DNA from: Paenibacillus sp. SY21-1
Lineage (GTDB): Bacteria; Bacillota; Bacilli; Paenibacillales; Paenibacillaceae
Reading direction: 5' to 3'
Assembly (NCBI RefSeq): GCF_005222705.1
Contig: NZ_STGF01000025.1
Location: 53,485-117,484 of the forward strand
Length of the DNA: 64,000 nt
Shown here: positions 53,655 to 63,960 of the stretch, piece by piece
Layout of the letters: each line of letters starts with the position of its first letter
How positions within the stretch are numbered: position 1 is the stretch's first letter
The notes under the pieces: generated by a model
Told to the model about the DNA's origin: nothing
The model's database searches: none
The model's input: only the letters and a program-made list of their open reading frames with translations
Made by a program: the position numbers and the translations under genes

Positions 53655-56174
53655 ATGATTCTGAGTACCAAACTTCATATCCCGCAAACGCGGAGCGAGG
53701 ACCTTGTTGAGCGAGCGGCAATTACCGAGCGACTAAATAAAGGATTAAAAAGCAAGCTTACATCCGTTACGGCTCCCGGGGGGTACGGCAAAACAACAGC
53801 TTTGAGTCAGTGGCTGCAGCAGTCCGGCAGATCTGCCGTTTGGATTTCCTTGGGTCCTCAGGATAATGATTTAATTGAGTTTTGGAGCTATACAATTGCC
53901 GCAGTCAACAGTAAGCACCCCCAATTTGCGGAAACGGTCACTCCGTATTTGTCATCCTTAAAGTCGGGAGCGTTTGAGCCATTCCTCTCAGCCATGATTC
54001 GTGAGCTGGACCGCTGCTCAGATGAATTGGTCATCATATGGGACGATTATCACGCGATTGAGCTTGCTCCCATTCACGCATCGGTGGCTTATTTTCTTGC
54101 TTATTTACCCGCTCACATTCACCTCTACGTAACAAGCCGGGCTGAAATGCCCTTTCCTGCCGCAAGGCTGCAGGCGACAGGCCAAATGGTGAAAATCACG
54201 ATTCAGGAGCTGCGATTTCAACTTGCGGATGGCATACGATACTTTCAGGATTGTATGCGATTGCCGCTGTCGGGAGAAAAGATAGCCGTGCTGGTCGAAC
54301 GCACGGAGGGATGGATTAGCGGACTATATCTTGCGGCCATTTCACTGCAAAGAATCGGCGACCACTCGGACTTTATCCGTGCTTTTAGCGGGGAACACCG
54401 CAATATAGCCGATTATCTTTTTCAGGAGGTTTTTAGTCTCCAGTCGAGCGAAATGCGATCCTTTTTATTGGAAACTTCAATTGCAGACAGAATTAACGGC
54501 TCTTTGTGCAAGGCGGTTACCGGACGAGCGAATGCTCAGGAGCTATTGGAAATGCTGGAGCAGCACAATTTGTTTATTGTTTCGTTGGATGATCGGCGGG
54601 AATGGTACCGCTATCACCATTTGTTTTCCGAGTTTTTACGGAGGCTTTTCCGGCAGAGATATGCGGAACGAGCAAAGGAACTGCATGTCAAGGCAGCCAT
54701 TTGGCTTGAGGAGCATGGTTTTTTGGAAGATGCGGTAGAGCAACTGTTTATGAATGGGCATTATGACGAAGCAAGCCTTTTGATCGAGAAGCATCTGCGA
54801 AACCTTCATGCGAAGAGAGGGGTGCTTTATCGATGGTTGCGCAACCTGCCGGAAAGCTGTTTTACCGGAAAGCCGGGACTTCAGTTTCTTTATGTCAAAG
54901 TGATGGTGGAAACCAATGAATTGGAGCTGGCCCAAGCAAGGCTTCGCCTCATGGAGGACAAGCTATCTGATCCGGAATGGAAGCCTTACGCAGAAAACGT
55001 TCATTTTTTATCCGCGGCCGTTTCTTTTTACCGAAGAGACTTTCAACGCGCAAATGAATATTTCGAGATTTTTGATCGGCATACGCCGGAGGGCAGCTAT
55101 GTCCAAATGATTGAAGCAAACTCGTTTTCAATGTATTTCGATACGTTATTGAGTTTTTTTAATGATCTGCATGATGCCGAGAGATTTTTCTCTAAATGGA
55201 TTCAAGTATGGGAAGAGCGGGACAATTACCCCTACGTGGGTTTTTTCTATAATACGTACAGTTTGCTGTTATATGAATGGAATCGCTTGGAAGAGGCCGA
55301 GGCTTATGCGGAAAAGGTGCTGGGCTCAACCTGCATGCAGCCATATGCGCTTATTCTGTTAAGCGCTGCGGTTAATAAAGCGCGGATATATCAGGCGAAG
55401 GGGGATTTGGCCAAAGCGCTAGATTTGCTCGAGGGGGTTAAATCTAAAATTCATTCGGTGGACGAAAGCATGTTTATGAGGAGGATTGAGGCGGAAAAGG
55501 CATATTTGTCGCTTGCGAGCGATTCATTTGATGAACGTTGGCTGCAAACCTGCGGCATAAAGCATACCGACACGATCCCGCTCGGTCCTATTAAAGAATA
55601 CCTTATTTTGGCAAGCGTGCTTGTGGAACGCCAGGAGGTCGATGAAGCTTTGCAATTGCTGGAACAATTGTACCGGCTTGTCGATCAGGCCGATCGGACT
55701 TGGGATAAGGTTAAGGTGGCCATTCTGCAAAGCATGGCTTTTTATCAAAAAGGAGATAGGACAAACGCTGTCATGAAGCTGGAGACGGCGCTGCAACTGG
55801 CGGGACCGGGGAAATACATTCGCAGTTTTGTGGATGAAGGTGCTAAAATGACGGAGCTGTTACGTGAATATATCCGGCAAAGACAGCCGGGCGCTAGCCG
55901 TAAGTCTGCGAACATATTGTACGCCAGGGAATTGCTGCTTCTGCTAATGTCGGAGCATGTGGATGAGACTGCAAGCTCTGGAGCGCTTATTACAAAACAG
56001 GAATTAAAAATATTACGGATGATAGACATGGGGCTATCCAATAAACAAATTGCCGAACAACTTCAAATCACGGCCGAAACGGTTAAGAGCCATCTAAAGA
56101 GCATGTATAGGAAACTTCATGTGAACAGTAGAGAACAGGCACTTGAACAAGGACAAAAATTAAAGTGGTTGTAG
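53655..56174 (+). CDS. MalT-type LuxR-family ATPase regulator
   Basis: 839 residues, with the canonical MalT layout: N-terminal TKLHIPQTR; Walker A APGGYGKTT (about 40-48); Walker B-like VIIWDDYH; helical TPR-type repeats; C-terminal LuxR helix-turn-helix (LKILRMIDMGLSNKQIAEQL, then TVKSHLKSMYRKLHV). Inducer binding to the repeats is expected to drive ATP-dependent assembly. It sits directly before a giant SLH protein gene, the same regulator-surface-protein order as at 35022/39491. Confidence 0.92.
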   Translation: MILSTKLHIPQTRSEDLVERAAITERLNKGLKSKLTSVTAPGGYGKTTALSQWLQQSGRSAVWISLGPQDNDLIEFWSYTIAAVNSKHPQFAETVTPYLSSLKSGAFEPFLSAMIRELDRCSDELVIIWDDYHAIELAPIHASVAYFLAYLPAHIHLYVTSRAEMPFPAARLQATGQMVKITIQELRFQLADGIRYFQDCMRLPLSGEKIAVLVERTEGWISGLYLAAISLQRIGDHSDFIRAFSGEHRNIADYLFQEVFSLQSSEMRSFLLETSIADRINGSLCKAVTGRANAQELLEMLEQHNLFIVSLDDRREWYRYHHLFSEFLRRLFRQRYAERAKELHVKAAIWLEEHGFLEDAVEQLFMNGHYDEASLLIEKHLRNLHAKRGVLYRWLRNLPESCFTGKPGLQFLYVKVMVETNELELAQARLRLMEDKLSDPEWKPYAENVHFLSAAVSFYRRDFQRANEYFEIFDRHTPEGSYVQMIEANSFSMYFDTLLSFFNDLHDAERFFSKWIQVWEERDNYPYVGFFYNTYSLLLYEWNRLEEAEAYAEKVLGSTCMQPYALILLSAAVNKARIYQAKGDLAKALDLLEGVKSKIHSVDESMFMRRIEAEKAYLSLASDSFDERWLQTCGIKHTDTIPLGPIKEYLILASVLVERQEVDEALQLLEQLYRLVDQADRTWDKVKVAILQSMAFYQKGDRTNAVMKLETALQLAGPGKYIRSFVDEGAKMTELLREYIRQRQPGASRKSANILYARELLLLLMSEHVDETASSGALITKQELKILRMIDMGLSNKQIAEQLQITAETVKSHLKSMYRKLHVNSREQALEQGQKLKWL

Positions 56175-56256
56175 AGGGCTACTTACTGCAATTGAAGCAA
56201 ATCAAGATTATACGGTACACAAGGATACGAGATACATCCCCCATTTTTTAAACGTT

Positions 56257-56283
56257 AATCCCCCATTGATGGGGGATTTTTTT
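56257..56283 (+). terminator. Rho-independent terminator after MalT-type gene
   Basis: ATCCCCCAT / ATGGGGGAT with a seven-T run. Confidence 0.9.
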
Positions 56284-56421
56284 GTTGGAACAAAAGTCAT
56301 AAAATGAATGACGACGTGACAATAATCGACAAGAATGGCGAGGGAATGCGGATATAGGCAATCGTTTGTATCTGCAGATGGTCGACTAGACTGGTTAAAA
56401 AAGGGAGAGGTTCGGGCGAAG

Positions 56422-59400
56422 ATGAATAACACAAATATCAATAAGAGAGTAGCAGCCATGCTGATGAGCTTCATGCTGCTTGTCCTTCCGGTCATGCAGA
56501 GTGTTCTGGAAGGTGGGGTTGCGTATGCCGCAACTGAAGCCAAGGTGTGGACTGACATCACGAAATCAGGGCGCTTTACTCATCCTTATGGTGTGGCCTT
56601 GGGCAGCGACGGCACGTTGTATGTAACGGATAGCTATAATCAGCAAATTAAAAAATTGCCAAGCGGAGGCAGCGCCTGGCAGGACATTACCCTTTCAGGA
56701 GGATTTAATAATCCTAATGGGATAGCGGTAGACAGTGATGGAGCGTTGTATGTATCGGATGGCATGAATAAAAAAATAAAAAAACTGCCGAGCGGAGGCA
56801 GCGCGTGGCAGGACCTCCCCAATGCGCTATACGAATTTAACAATCCGATGGGTATAGCTGTAAGCAGTGACGGCACGCTGTATGTGGCGGACCCTAGCTA
56901 TAACCAAATTAAAAAACTGCCGAGCGGAGGCAGTGCCTGGGAGCTCGTCAACTATTCAGGGAGTCCGGTAGGCATAGCGGTAGGCAGTGACGGCACCTTG
57001 TATGTGACTGATCGATATGATCATCAAATTAGAAAACTGCCGAGCGGAGGCAGCACCTGGGAGGACATCAGCCATTCGGGTGGATTCAACAGCCCGGAAG
57101 GTATAGCAGTAGGCAGTGACGGTACGATCTATGTGTCGGATGTGGCTACCGGGCTAATGAAAAGACTGCCGAGCGGGGGGAGCGCCTGGGAGGAAATTGC
57201 CCAAGCAGGGACTTTTAACGCTCCAGGCGGTATAGCAGTAGGCAGTGACGATACGGTGTATGTAGCGGATAAGAATAATAACCAAATTAAAAGATGGTCG
57301 GCAGGCTACATAGTAAGCTTTGACAGCAGGGGAGGGACAAGCGTTAATGCCCAGCCCGTAAGCAAAGACGGTTATGCAACAGAGCCGGCATCAAGCAAGG
57401 CATACAGCACGCTGGAAGGCTGGTTTAGCGACAGCGCGCTGACGCAGCCATTTGATTTTGCAACGACGGCTATTACAGCAAACATAACGCTATACGCAAA
57501 GTGGGATACAAGAGTTTGGTCGGACATCACCGGCTCAGAGGCATTTATTAGTCCGAATGGTGTGGCGGTAGACCATAATGGCACGGTCTATGTGACGGAT
57601 ACGAATAATCGCAAAATTAAAAAACGATCGAGTACGAGCAGCGTCTGGGAGGATATCACGGGTATACAGACATTTTACTCCCCAAGAGGTATTGCCGTAG
57701 ACAGTGACGGTACGGTGTATGTAGCAGATGCTGGAATTAGCGAAATTAAACAACTGCGAAGCGGAGAGAGCGTCTGGGAGGATATTACCCATACAGAGCG
57801 ATTCAACTTTCCTAGTGGAATAGCAGTCGGCAGCGATGGCGCGGTGTATGTAGCGGATACAATAAATAACAAAATTAAAAAGCTTCAGAATGGAGTCTGG
57901 GAGGACATTACCCAATCAGGGGGCTTTAACTCTCCGGCGGGAATAGCGGTAGGCAGTGATGGCACGTTGTACGTGGCAGATACATATCATCATCTAATTA
58001 AAAAGCTGCCAAGCGGAGGGAATGCTTGGGAGAACATTTCCGAAGCATGGGCAATGATTTTTCCGGCAGGAATAGCAGCAGGCAGCGACGGTACATTGTA
58101 CGTAGCGGACACTGCAAATAATCAGGTTAAAAAGCTATCAAACGGAGGCAGCGCCTGGAAGGACATCAGCCATTCAGAAGGATTCAACAATCCTAGTGGT
58201 ATAGCAGCAGGCAGTGACGGTACAGTGTATGTGGCGGATACGAATAATAACTTAATTAAAAAACACTCGATTGCGCACACCGTAAGCTTCGTCACTAATG
58301 ATGCGTTGTGGACAACAGGCAATCAAATTTTGCTGAAGAATGATTATGCAACTGAGCCGACTGTACCGACGAAAACGGGCTACACGCTCGAGGGATGGTA
58401 CAGCTCAAGTAATTTTAGCGGAGCCCCGTTTGACTTTGCGACAACCGCCATTACTGCCGATTATACATTATATGCGAAGTGGTTAATAACAGCTGCAGCA
58501 GTAGCCATCGATGCGCCAGCGCTAGACGCAACTCCGCAAGATGCAGCAGCAATAGAGGCAGCAACCGCCAATGTGGATTACACGGTTACACAGGTAACCT
58601 GGAATGAAGCTTTAACAGCAGGCGGCAAGTTTAAGGGCGGCCAAAGCTATACAGCAACGGTTGAACTAACATCCCAAAATGCAAAGGCATTCCATACAGA
58701 AGCATTCACCCCGAAAGTAGAGGATGCGTTGGAGGTAGGAGCTGCAACGATAACGGGTTCAGGCGTAGGCAACACCGTGACGTTCACGGTATCTTTTCCA
58801 GCAACAGAAACACGAATAGGAACAACAGAAATTGCTGGCGTAACACCGCCAGTTAGGGGAGCAATGCCGGTATCCACCATAGCGGCAACAAGTGAGTACA
58901 CAGCAACGGTAGCCTGGTCGCCTTCAGACGCAGTATTCGCCCCGAATACAAGTTACACAGCCAGCATAACCGTCACACCTAATGATGGGTACACATTAGC
59001 AGGTGCCGGTGACAGCTTCTTTACAGTAGCCGGGGCAAGCTCTGTAACTACGGACGCCGAATCGGGCGTCGTAACCGCAGTTTTTCCGGCAACTGCACCA
59101 TTAAACGATAACGCGCTGCTTGCTAACTTAACCGTTGATCAAGGCGTCCTGACATTTTTATCGGAGCAGGGGACGTATTCGGTGGATGTTCCTAACACGG
59201 TTACAAGTCTCAATGTGGCAGCAACCAAAGCCGAAGCGAGTCAAACTCTTGGAGTGACGGGTGCTGTGTTCACCACGGCAGCGGATAATGTTTATCATTA
59301 CTATGCATCAAACCTGACGGTAGGGGCTAATACGATTCTTATAGAGGTAACCGCCGAAGATCAAACGCAAAATACGTATAACTTAACGGTTAACCGTTTA

Positions 59401-60705
59401 AGCAACAACGCCGATCTCAGCGGATTGACACTGTCGGGCATTGCGCTAACGCCAGCCTTCATCTCCGGGACCACAGCGTATACAGCCAATGTAGGGAATA
59501 GCGTTTCCAGCACGACCGTAACGCCAACCGTATTTGAGAGCCATGCAAGGGTAGCTGTGAACGGAACCGCGGTAACAAGTGGTCGGGCAAGCGATGTAAT
59601 GAATTTGAACGTTGGAGCCAACCTTATTACCATTGTTGTGACAGCGCAGGACGGTACTTTGAAAACCTACACGGTTTTAATTACGCGTGCAAGTGGAGGT
59701 ACTGTGCCAACAGCACCAACGTCCCCAGTTACCTATACGGACGGCAATCTAACGCTTCCAGCGGGTGGTACAGGCGAGGTTAATTTGAATAAAGAGGTCA
59801 TAGTCTCGATTCCGGCAGGCGCTACAAAGCAAGAACTAAAAATAACGATTAATAAAGTAGTAGAGACACAAGAGCTTCTAACCAACCAAAAGGCGTTAGC
59901 CAGCGCGGTCTTTGAGATTAGGAAGAACTTCTCGGAAAACTTTATTAAACCAATCACGCTGACGTTTGTTTTTGATCAGTCAAAGGTGGGCGTCAACCAA
60001 ACCGTATCCGTATTCTATTTTGACGAAGTAAAAAAGGAATGGGTGAAGGTCCCCGGCGGTAAGATTAACGAAGGCAAAATTTCCGTAGAGGTTGATCATT
60101 TTACAAAATATGCGGTATTCGCTGAAGATGTGGCTTTAACAGGGCCAGCAACAGATGCGGAATCGACCGTTGAATTTAGCGACATTGCCGGTCACTGGTC
60201 CGAGGCGTCCATCAAAAAAGCGAACAGCATGGGTATTGTTGGCGGCTACACAAATGGTACGTTCAAGCCTGACAGAACCGTAACGCGCGCAGAGTTTGCG
60301 GCAATGCTGATGAATGCGCTCAAGCTGCAAGGGGATGGGGCCGAACTGACCTTTACAGATAAAGGGAAAATCGGAACATGGGCAAAAAAAGCTGTCGCGC
60401 AAGCGGTACAAGCGGGCATCATTACAGGCTATGAAGACGGCACTTTCCGACCGAATGCCCCAATTTCACGTTCAGAGATGGCAGCGATGATTGCCAAAGC
60501 TCTGGAACAGCCAGTTGAAGCTGCAACGGCAACAGGCTTTGCGGACGACAAGGACATTCCAGACTGGGCAAAGGGCGCAGTTGGGCGCCTGAAAAAGCTA
60601 AACATAATGGAAGGTAAAAGCGCGAATACATTTGCTCCGAAAGATAAAACGACAAGAGCAGAGGCAATAACGGTGCTTCTGAAAATGTTGGCGTACAAGG
60701 GGTAA
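56422..60705 (+). CDS. Giant SLH-anchored surface protein with NHL-like propeller repeats
   Basis: 1427 residues from ATG 56422 (GGGAGAGG upstream). Signal peptide 1-37 (ends VAYAATEA). At least 12 NHL-like repeats of about 45 residues (core GIAVGSDGTLYVADTYNN, then KKLPSGG) in two blocks at about 45-295 and 360-615, each closed by an InlB-type beta-grasp repeat (EGWFSDSALTQPFDFATTA). Then Ig/cadherin-like modules, the EVDHFTKYAV module shared with the 39491 protein, and three SLH domains (SDIAGHWSEASI; DGTFRPNAPISRSEM; FAPKDKTTRAEA). Wall-attached; ligand unknown. Confidence 0.9.
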   Translation: MNNTNINKRVAAMLMSFMLLVLPVMQSVLEGGVAYAATEAKVWTDITKSGRFTHPYGVALGSDGTLYVTDSYNQQIKKLPSGGSAWQDITLSGGFNNPNGIAVDSDGALYVSDGMNKKIKKLPSGGSAWQDLPNALYEFNNPMGIAVSSDGTLYVADPSYNQIKKLPSGGSAWELVNYSGSPVGIAVGSDGTLYVTDRYDHQIRKLPSGGSTWEDISHSGGFNSPEGIAVGSDGTIYVSDVATGLMKRLPSGGSAWEEIAQAGTFNAPGGIAVGSDDTVYVADKNNNQIKRWSAGYIVSFDSRGGTSVNAQPVSKDGYATEPASSKAYSTLEGWFSDSALTQPFDFATTAITANITLYAKWDTRVWSDITGSEAFISPNGVAVDHNGTVYVTDTNNRKIKKRSSTSSVWEDITGIQTFYSPRGIAVDSDGTVYVADAGISEIKQLRSGESVWEDITHTERFNFPSGIAVGSDGAVYVADTINNKIKKLQNGVWEDITQSGGFNSPAGIAVGSDGTLYVADTYHHLIKKLPSGGNAWENISEAWAMIFPAGIAAGSDGTLYVADTANNQVKKLSNGGSAWKDISHSEGFNNPSGIAAGSDGTVYVADTNNNLIKKHSIAHTVSFVTNDALWTTGNQILLKNDYATEPTVPTKTGYTLEGWYSSSNFSGAPFDFATTAITADYTLYAKWLITAAAVAIDAPALDATPQDAAAIEAATANVDYTVTQVTWNEALTAGGKFKGGQSYTATVELTSQNAKAFHTEAFTPKVEDALEVGAATITGSGVGNTVTFTVSFPATETRIGTTEIAGVTPPVRGAMPVSTIAATSEYTATVAWSPSDAVFAPNTSYTASITVTPNDGYTLAGAGDSFFTVAGASSVTTDAESGVVTAVFPATAPLNDNALLANLTVDQGVLTFLSEQGTYSVDVPNTVTSLNVAATKAEASQTLGVTGAVFTTAADNVYHYYASNLTVGANTILIEVTAEDQTQNTYNLTVNRLSNNADLSGLTLSGIALTPAFISGTTAYTANVGNSVSSTTVTPTVFESHARVAVNGTAVTSGRASDVMNLNVGANLITIVVTAQDGTLKTYTVLITRASGGTVPTAPTSPVTYTDGNLTLPAGGTGEVNLNKEVIVSIPAGATKQELKITINKVVETQELLTNQKALASAVFEIRKNFSENFIKPITLTFVFDQSKVGVNQTVSVFYFDEVKKEWVKVPGGKINEGKISVEVDHFTKYAVFAEDVALTGPATDAESTVEFSDIAGHWSEASIKKANSMGIVGGYTNGTFKPDRTVTRAEFAAMLMNALKLQGDGAELTFTDKGKIGTWAKKAVAQAVQAGIITGYEDGTFRPNAPISRSEMAAMIAKALEQPVEAATATGFADDKDIPDWAKGAVGRLKKLNIMEGKSANTFAPKDKTTRAEAITVLLKMLAYKG

Positions 60706-60841
60706 ATAGCAGGCGCCGCAGCCCAGAGATGACAAGTTGAACTTACTCTAAGCAAGACGAAATCAACCCGTAAATCATGTGGACAAATGGATGACAAAGG
60801 TGTATATCTTACGTTGCCATTCAAATGCTCCAAATAAAGTG

Positions 60842-60943
60842 GGACTGTCCGGAGGCAGCTTTGCTGCTGATCGACAGTCCTGTTCATGTTCATAAATATA
60901 AGCAATGGAATATGATTTCAGTCTCTCGGGACTGATTTTTTTT
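60842..60943 (+). terminator. Two consecutive hairpins after NHL/SLH gene
   Basis: First: GGACTGTC (60842) / GACAGTCC (60873) with an inner GCAGC / GCTGC. Second: CAGTC / GACTG (60919-60934) followed by eight T. The second has terminator form. The remaining ~170 bp to the protease gene hold nothing else I can support. Confidence 0.6.
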
Positions 60944-61115
60944 ATGGGCGGTTATGCTTTTCCTTTATTATTAGGCTTCCTATGTTCACCAGCCATATTA
61001 AATATAAGAAAAGAGCTTCGCGGCAAAAGCAACGTATGCTGTTATTCCCTCCCATTTATAAGCAGATTGATGATACAATAACGGGACAAGATAACGGCAA
61101 GTACGGGGGATGCCT

Positions 61116-61979
61116 ATGGAGAATAATCCAAACAAAAACAATGAGAACGCTCTTCCCAATTCCGATGACAACCAAGAAAATGAGAATGACAACCCGTATT
61201 CAGATGTGGAGTGGGATTTTGAGACGGAAGCGGAGGAGGATGACGGGAGTTCAACTATCATCCGGCGGAAGTGGATAAAGAATACGATTATTTTTCTGCT
61301 TGTAGCCGCTTTAGTTGGAAATATATTGGCATTCTGGCCGCAAATCTACAATTTGAAGACGCTGCCCCTATTGTTCAAGTCAAATGAATTATCCAGCCAG
61401 ACTGAAATTCAAAGCTTAAAAGAAGCGGTCGTCTTAATCGGCACAGACAACGGCAAGGGCACCGGATTTCACATTAACGGCGGCTACATTGTGACCAACT
61501 ATCACGTAATCGAAGATAACAGTTATATCATAGTGAACTTTCCGGAGCATAGTCAGAGCTATAAAGCGGAGCTGGCGGGCAGTGACCCCGATCTGGATAT
61601 CGCCATACTGAAGGCGGACATTGGGAGCGAACAGCTGCCGTTCATTGAAATTGAGCGGGGCAACAAGCAATGGGAGCCTGCTGAGCATATCTACGTGATT
61701 GGCAATCCGCTATATTTTACGCAAATTGCAATTGAAGGCGATATAATCGGCTTATTCCCGATTCAAGGTCGTCAACAGCCGGTAATGGCCCTTGATGCGC
61801 CTGTTTATAGCGGCAATAGCGGCTCTCCCGTCATTAATGAGGATGGCAAAGCCATCGCCGTTGTATACGCCACTGGAGATATTACGCATCAAGACCAAAT
61901 GATAAAGGCCGGATTGGCCATACCGATCACCGACATGGAGAGCCTGCTGCAAACATTGCTGCCTTTGCCCGCGCTGTAA
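61116..61979 (+). CDS. Membrane-anchored trypsin-like serine protease, C-terminus from IS3 sequence
   Basis: 287 residues. An acidic Asn/Glu-rich cytoplasmic N-terminus, one membrane helix (about 56-76: NTIIFLLVAALVGNILAFW), then an HtrA-like trypsin fold with triad His (TNYHVIED), Asp (DPDLDIAIL) and Ser (YSGNSGSPV). It has no PDZ domain. The ATG at 61116 has GGGGG upstream; ATG 61110 is in frame too. The last four codons and stop (LPAL) coincide with transposase sequence of the adjacent IS3-family remnant read backwards, so the original 3' end was replaced. The protease core seems complete. Confidence 0.85.
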   Translation: MENNPNKNNENALPNSDDNQENENDNPYSDVEWDFETEAEEDDGSSTIIRRKWIKNTIIFLLVAALVGNILAFWPQIYNLKTLPLLFKSNELSSQTEIQSLKEAVVLIGTDNGKGTGFHINGGYIVTNYHVIEDNSYIIVNFPEHSQSYKAELAGSDPDLDIAILKADIGSEQLPFIEIERGNKQWEPAEHIYVIGNPLYFTQIAIEGDIIGLFPIQGRQQPVMALDAPVYSGNSGSPVINEDGKAIAVVYATGDITHQDQMIKAGLAIPITDMESLLQTLLPLPAL

Positions 61980-62428
61980 CCAATGATTTCGCGATTGAAC
62001 AAGTCGATAAGCACGCAAATATAGTGCCACTTATTGCGAACCGCGACATACGTCAGATCGCTTACGACGAAGCGTTTGGTTTCGCTTTGATCGAATTTAC
62101 GATCCAGCACATTGGTAGTTTTCGCTTCATTACAGGACGTCTTATGGGGCTTGTACTGAGCAATGGTGTACGTGGATACCAGTCCCTGATCTTTCATGAT
62201 GCGACCAATCCGACGTCTGGATACCGTAAAGCCGCGCTCCATCAGCTTAACTTTTAGTTTGCGTGTACCATAAGCCTTGCGGTTCTTATGGAAAATCTCC
62301 ACAATAACTTTCGTTAACTCATCGTTTTTGGGCCTTTTCACTGCTTCATAGTAGAACGTACTTTTGGCGAGCTGCAGGACGTCGCACATGGCTGATACCG
62401 AGTATTTATCACGGTTATTCTGGATGAT
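61963..62428 (-). pseudogene. IS3-family transposase OrfB, C-terminally truncated
   Basis: In the -1 frame after orfA: KVAIIQNNRDKYSVSAMCDV, then KSTFYYEA, KAYGTRKLKVKL and the first catalytic Asp in VVSDLTYVAV. The frame runs to REIIGYSAGK and then leaves the family at the protease gene. The second Asp and the Glu of the DDE triad are missing, so it is inactive. It would normally be made as an OrfAB fusion by programmed frameshift near the orfA stop. Confidence 0.85.
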
Positions 62429-62430
62429 AG

Positions 62431-62715
62431 CTACTTTCGTCCCATGATCAGCGCGGCTTGCTTTAACATGTCGTTCTCCATCAGAAGACGCTGGTTTTCT
62501 TTGCGTAAGGCAATAAGCTCATTTTCTTCTGCCGAACGATTGTCCTTCTCTTTAAAAGAGCCGGTGTTTTTTGCTTGCTTGATCCAGCGGTCTAAAGCAG
62601 ATGCTGTGAGGTCATATTCCTCCACGATATCTGCCCTGGATTTGCCGTTTTCATAAAGCTGGACCATCTGTTTTTTGAACGCACTTGTAAATGTTCTTCG
62701 TGGTTGTTTGGACAT
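62431..62715 (-). CDS. IS3-family transposase OrfA
   Basis: 94 residues: helix-turn-helix (FTSAFKKQMVQLYENGKSRAD; DLTASALDRWIKQ) and a leucine-zipper coiled coil (ENELIALRKENQRLLMENDM). Complete, but its OrfB partner is truncated. OrfA alone can repress IS3 transposition. Confidence 0.9.
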   Translation of the reverse strand: MSKQPRRTFTSAFKKQMVQLYENGKSRADIVEEYDLTASALDRWIKQAKNTGSFKEKDNRSAEENELIALRKENQRLLMENDMLKQAALIMGRK

Positions 62716-62908
62716 TGTAAATATCCGCTCCTTTGCTTGTTACGTTTATTTTACAAGCCCTTATTTTTATTGTCCAACTAAGTGTAGCCGATCCATTTTC
62801 AACAAATGGGCAAAGAATCATCTGAAGAGAAGCAACATCTTTGGGCACAAATTGTTGCGAAGCTAAATTTTTCCTCGCCTATACTTGGATTTGAGAGGAG
62901 GGACTAAG

Positions 62909-63805
62909 ATGGAGTGGCTGGAGCGGATGAATCGGGCGATAGACTATATTGAATCAAATCTGACTGATGAAATTGAGCTGAGGGAAGCAGCCCGCGTGGC
63001 TTGCTGTTCGTCGTATCAGTTCCAAAGGATGTTCTCGTTCATTACCGACGTGACATTGGCGGAGTACATTCGGAGGAGACGGCTGACGCTTGCTGCGCTA
63101 GATCTGCAGCAGAGCGAGGCAGCCAAGGTGATCGATGTCGCGCTAAAGTACGGCTACGAATCACCGGTCTCATTTGCGCGAGCGTTCCACGCACTGCACG
63201 GAATCACGCCCGCCATGTCCCGTCAGGAGGGAGTTGTACTCAAAGCCTATCCCAGACTGTCCTTCCTTATCACAATCAAAGGGGCAGAGGCAATGAATTA
63301 TCGAGTCGAAACTAAGGAAAGCTTTGAAGTATTTGGCATCGAAGGTGTGTTCCGCGCCGATGGCAGCGGGGAGGCGCCACAAACACCGGCGAAGCTGTGG
63401 GAGCAGAGCCATGCGAACGGCGACGTTAAACGACTTGAGGGACGTGCAGGACATTTACCTTCGTTCGTCAGCGGAAATTTGCATCCCGTACATGCGGTTT
63501 GTAGCTACCGAAGGACCGGCCCGGATACGTTCCCGTATATGCTGTGCGCCTTCAAAGACGAAAGCAGTAACACAGACGGGTACACCTCGGTGAGGATTCC
63601 CGCGCATACATGGGTGATTTTCCCGTCTGAGCCGCATCCGTGGGATCAATTTGGCCAAACGATTGAAACGTTGTACAAACGCTTTTACTCCGAGTGGCTT
63701 CCGACGGCAGGTTATGAGCAGGTGGACGGCATGGAGTTCGAAATGACTGGCGTAAAAGACGGCCTGAACTATCTCGAGCTATGGTTCGCGGTTCGTAAAA
63801 TGTAA
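62909..63805 (+). CDS. AraC-family regulator with GyrI-like effector domain
   Basis: 298 residues from ATG 62909 behind GAGGAGGGA. N-terminal AraC helix-turn-helix pair (about 7-105: AIDYIESNLTDEIELREAAR; YGYESPVSFARAFHALHG) and a C-terminal GyrI-like small-molecule-binding domain (about 130-298: HTWVIFPSEPHPWDQF; MEFEMTG). This layout is shared with the Rob/SbmC-type multidrug-responsive regulators. No obvious target gene lies inside the window. Confidence 0.92.
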   Translation: MEWLERMNRAIDYIESNLTDEIELREAARVACCSSYQFQRMFSFITDVTLAEYIRRRRLTLAALDLQQSEAAKVIDVALKYGYESPVSFARAFHALHGITPAMSRQEGVVLKAYPRLSFLITIKGAEAMNYRVETKESFEVFGIEGVFRADGSGEAPQTPAKLWEQSHANGDVKRLEGRAGHLPSFVSGNLHPVHAVCSYRRTGPDTFPYMLCAFKDESSNTDGYTSVRIPAHTWVIFPSEPHPWDQFGQTIETLYKRFYSEWLPTAGYEQVDGMEFEMTGVKDGLNYLELWFAVRKM

Positions 63806-63920
63806 TGAATTTTGAAGTATAGCTGTACGCCCCATCTTACGTTAGCAACATATACCACAATAAAAAGCTGCCGTAATTGCGCAATGTCATTAAGTTAAGT
63901 GCATGATCAAATATCCATGT

Positions 63921-63960
63921 AAAAGAGCAGGTTATCGAAAAGATAGCCTGCTCTTTTTTT
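63921..63960 (+). terminator. Rho-independent terminator after AraC/GyrI-like gene
   Basis: AAAAGAGCAGGTTATC pairs with GATAGCCTGCTCTTTT (one G-T pair), followed by T-run. Confidence 0.85.

Larger units (their letters stand above)
61963..62795 (-). mobile_element. Truncated IS3-family (IS150-like) insertion sequence
   Basis: Carries orfA and the first part of orfB on the minus strand; the end beyond about 61963 is lost. The intact end lies near 62795, with an IS150-like terminal sequence (reverse complement ACACTTAGTTGGACAAT). Only one terminus remains, so it is immobile. Confidence 0.8.

Noticed and set aside
56560..58260. Many similar ~135-bp units as a possible satellite or CRISPR-like repeat
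   Set aside because: They are in-frame NHL-like propeller repeats of the SLH protein and diverge as coding sequence does.
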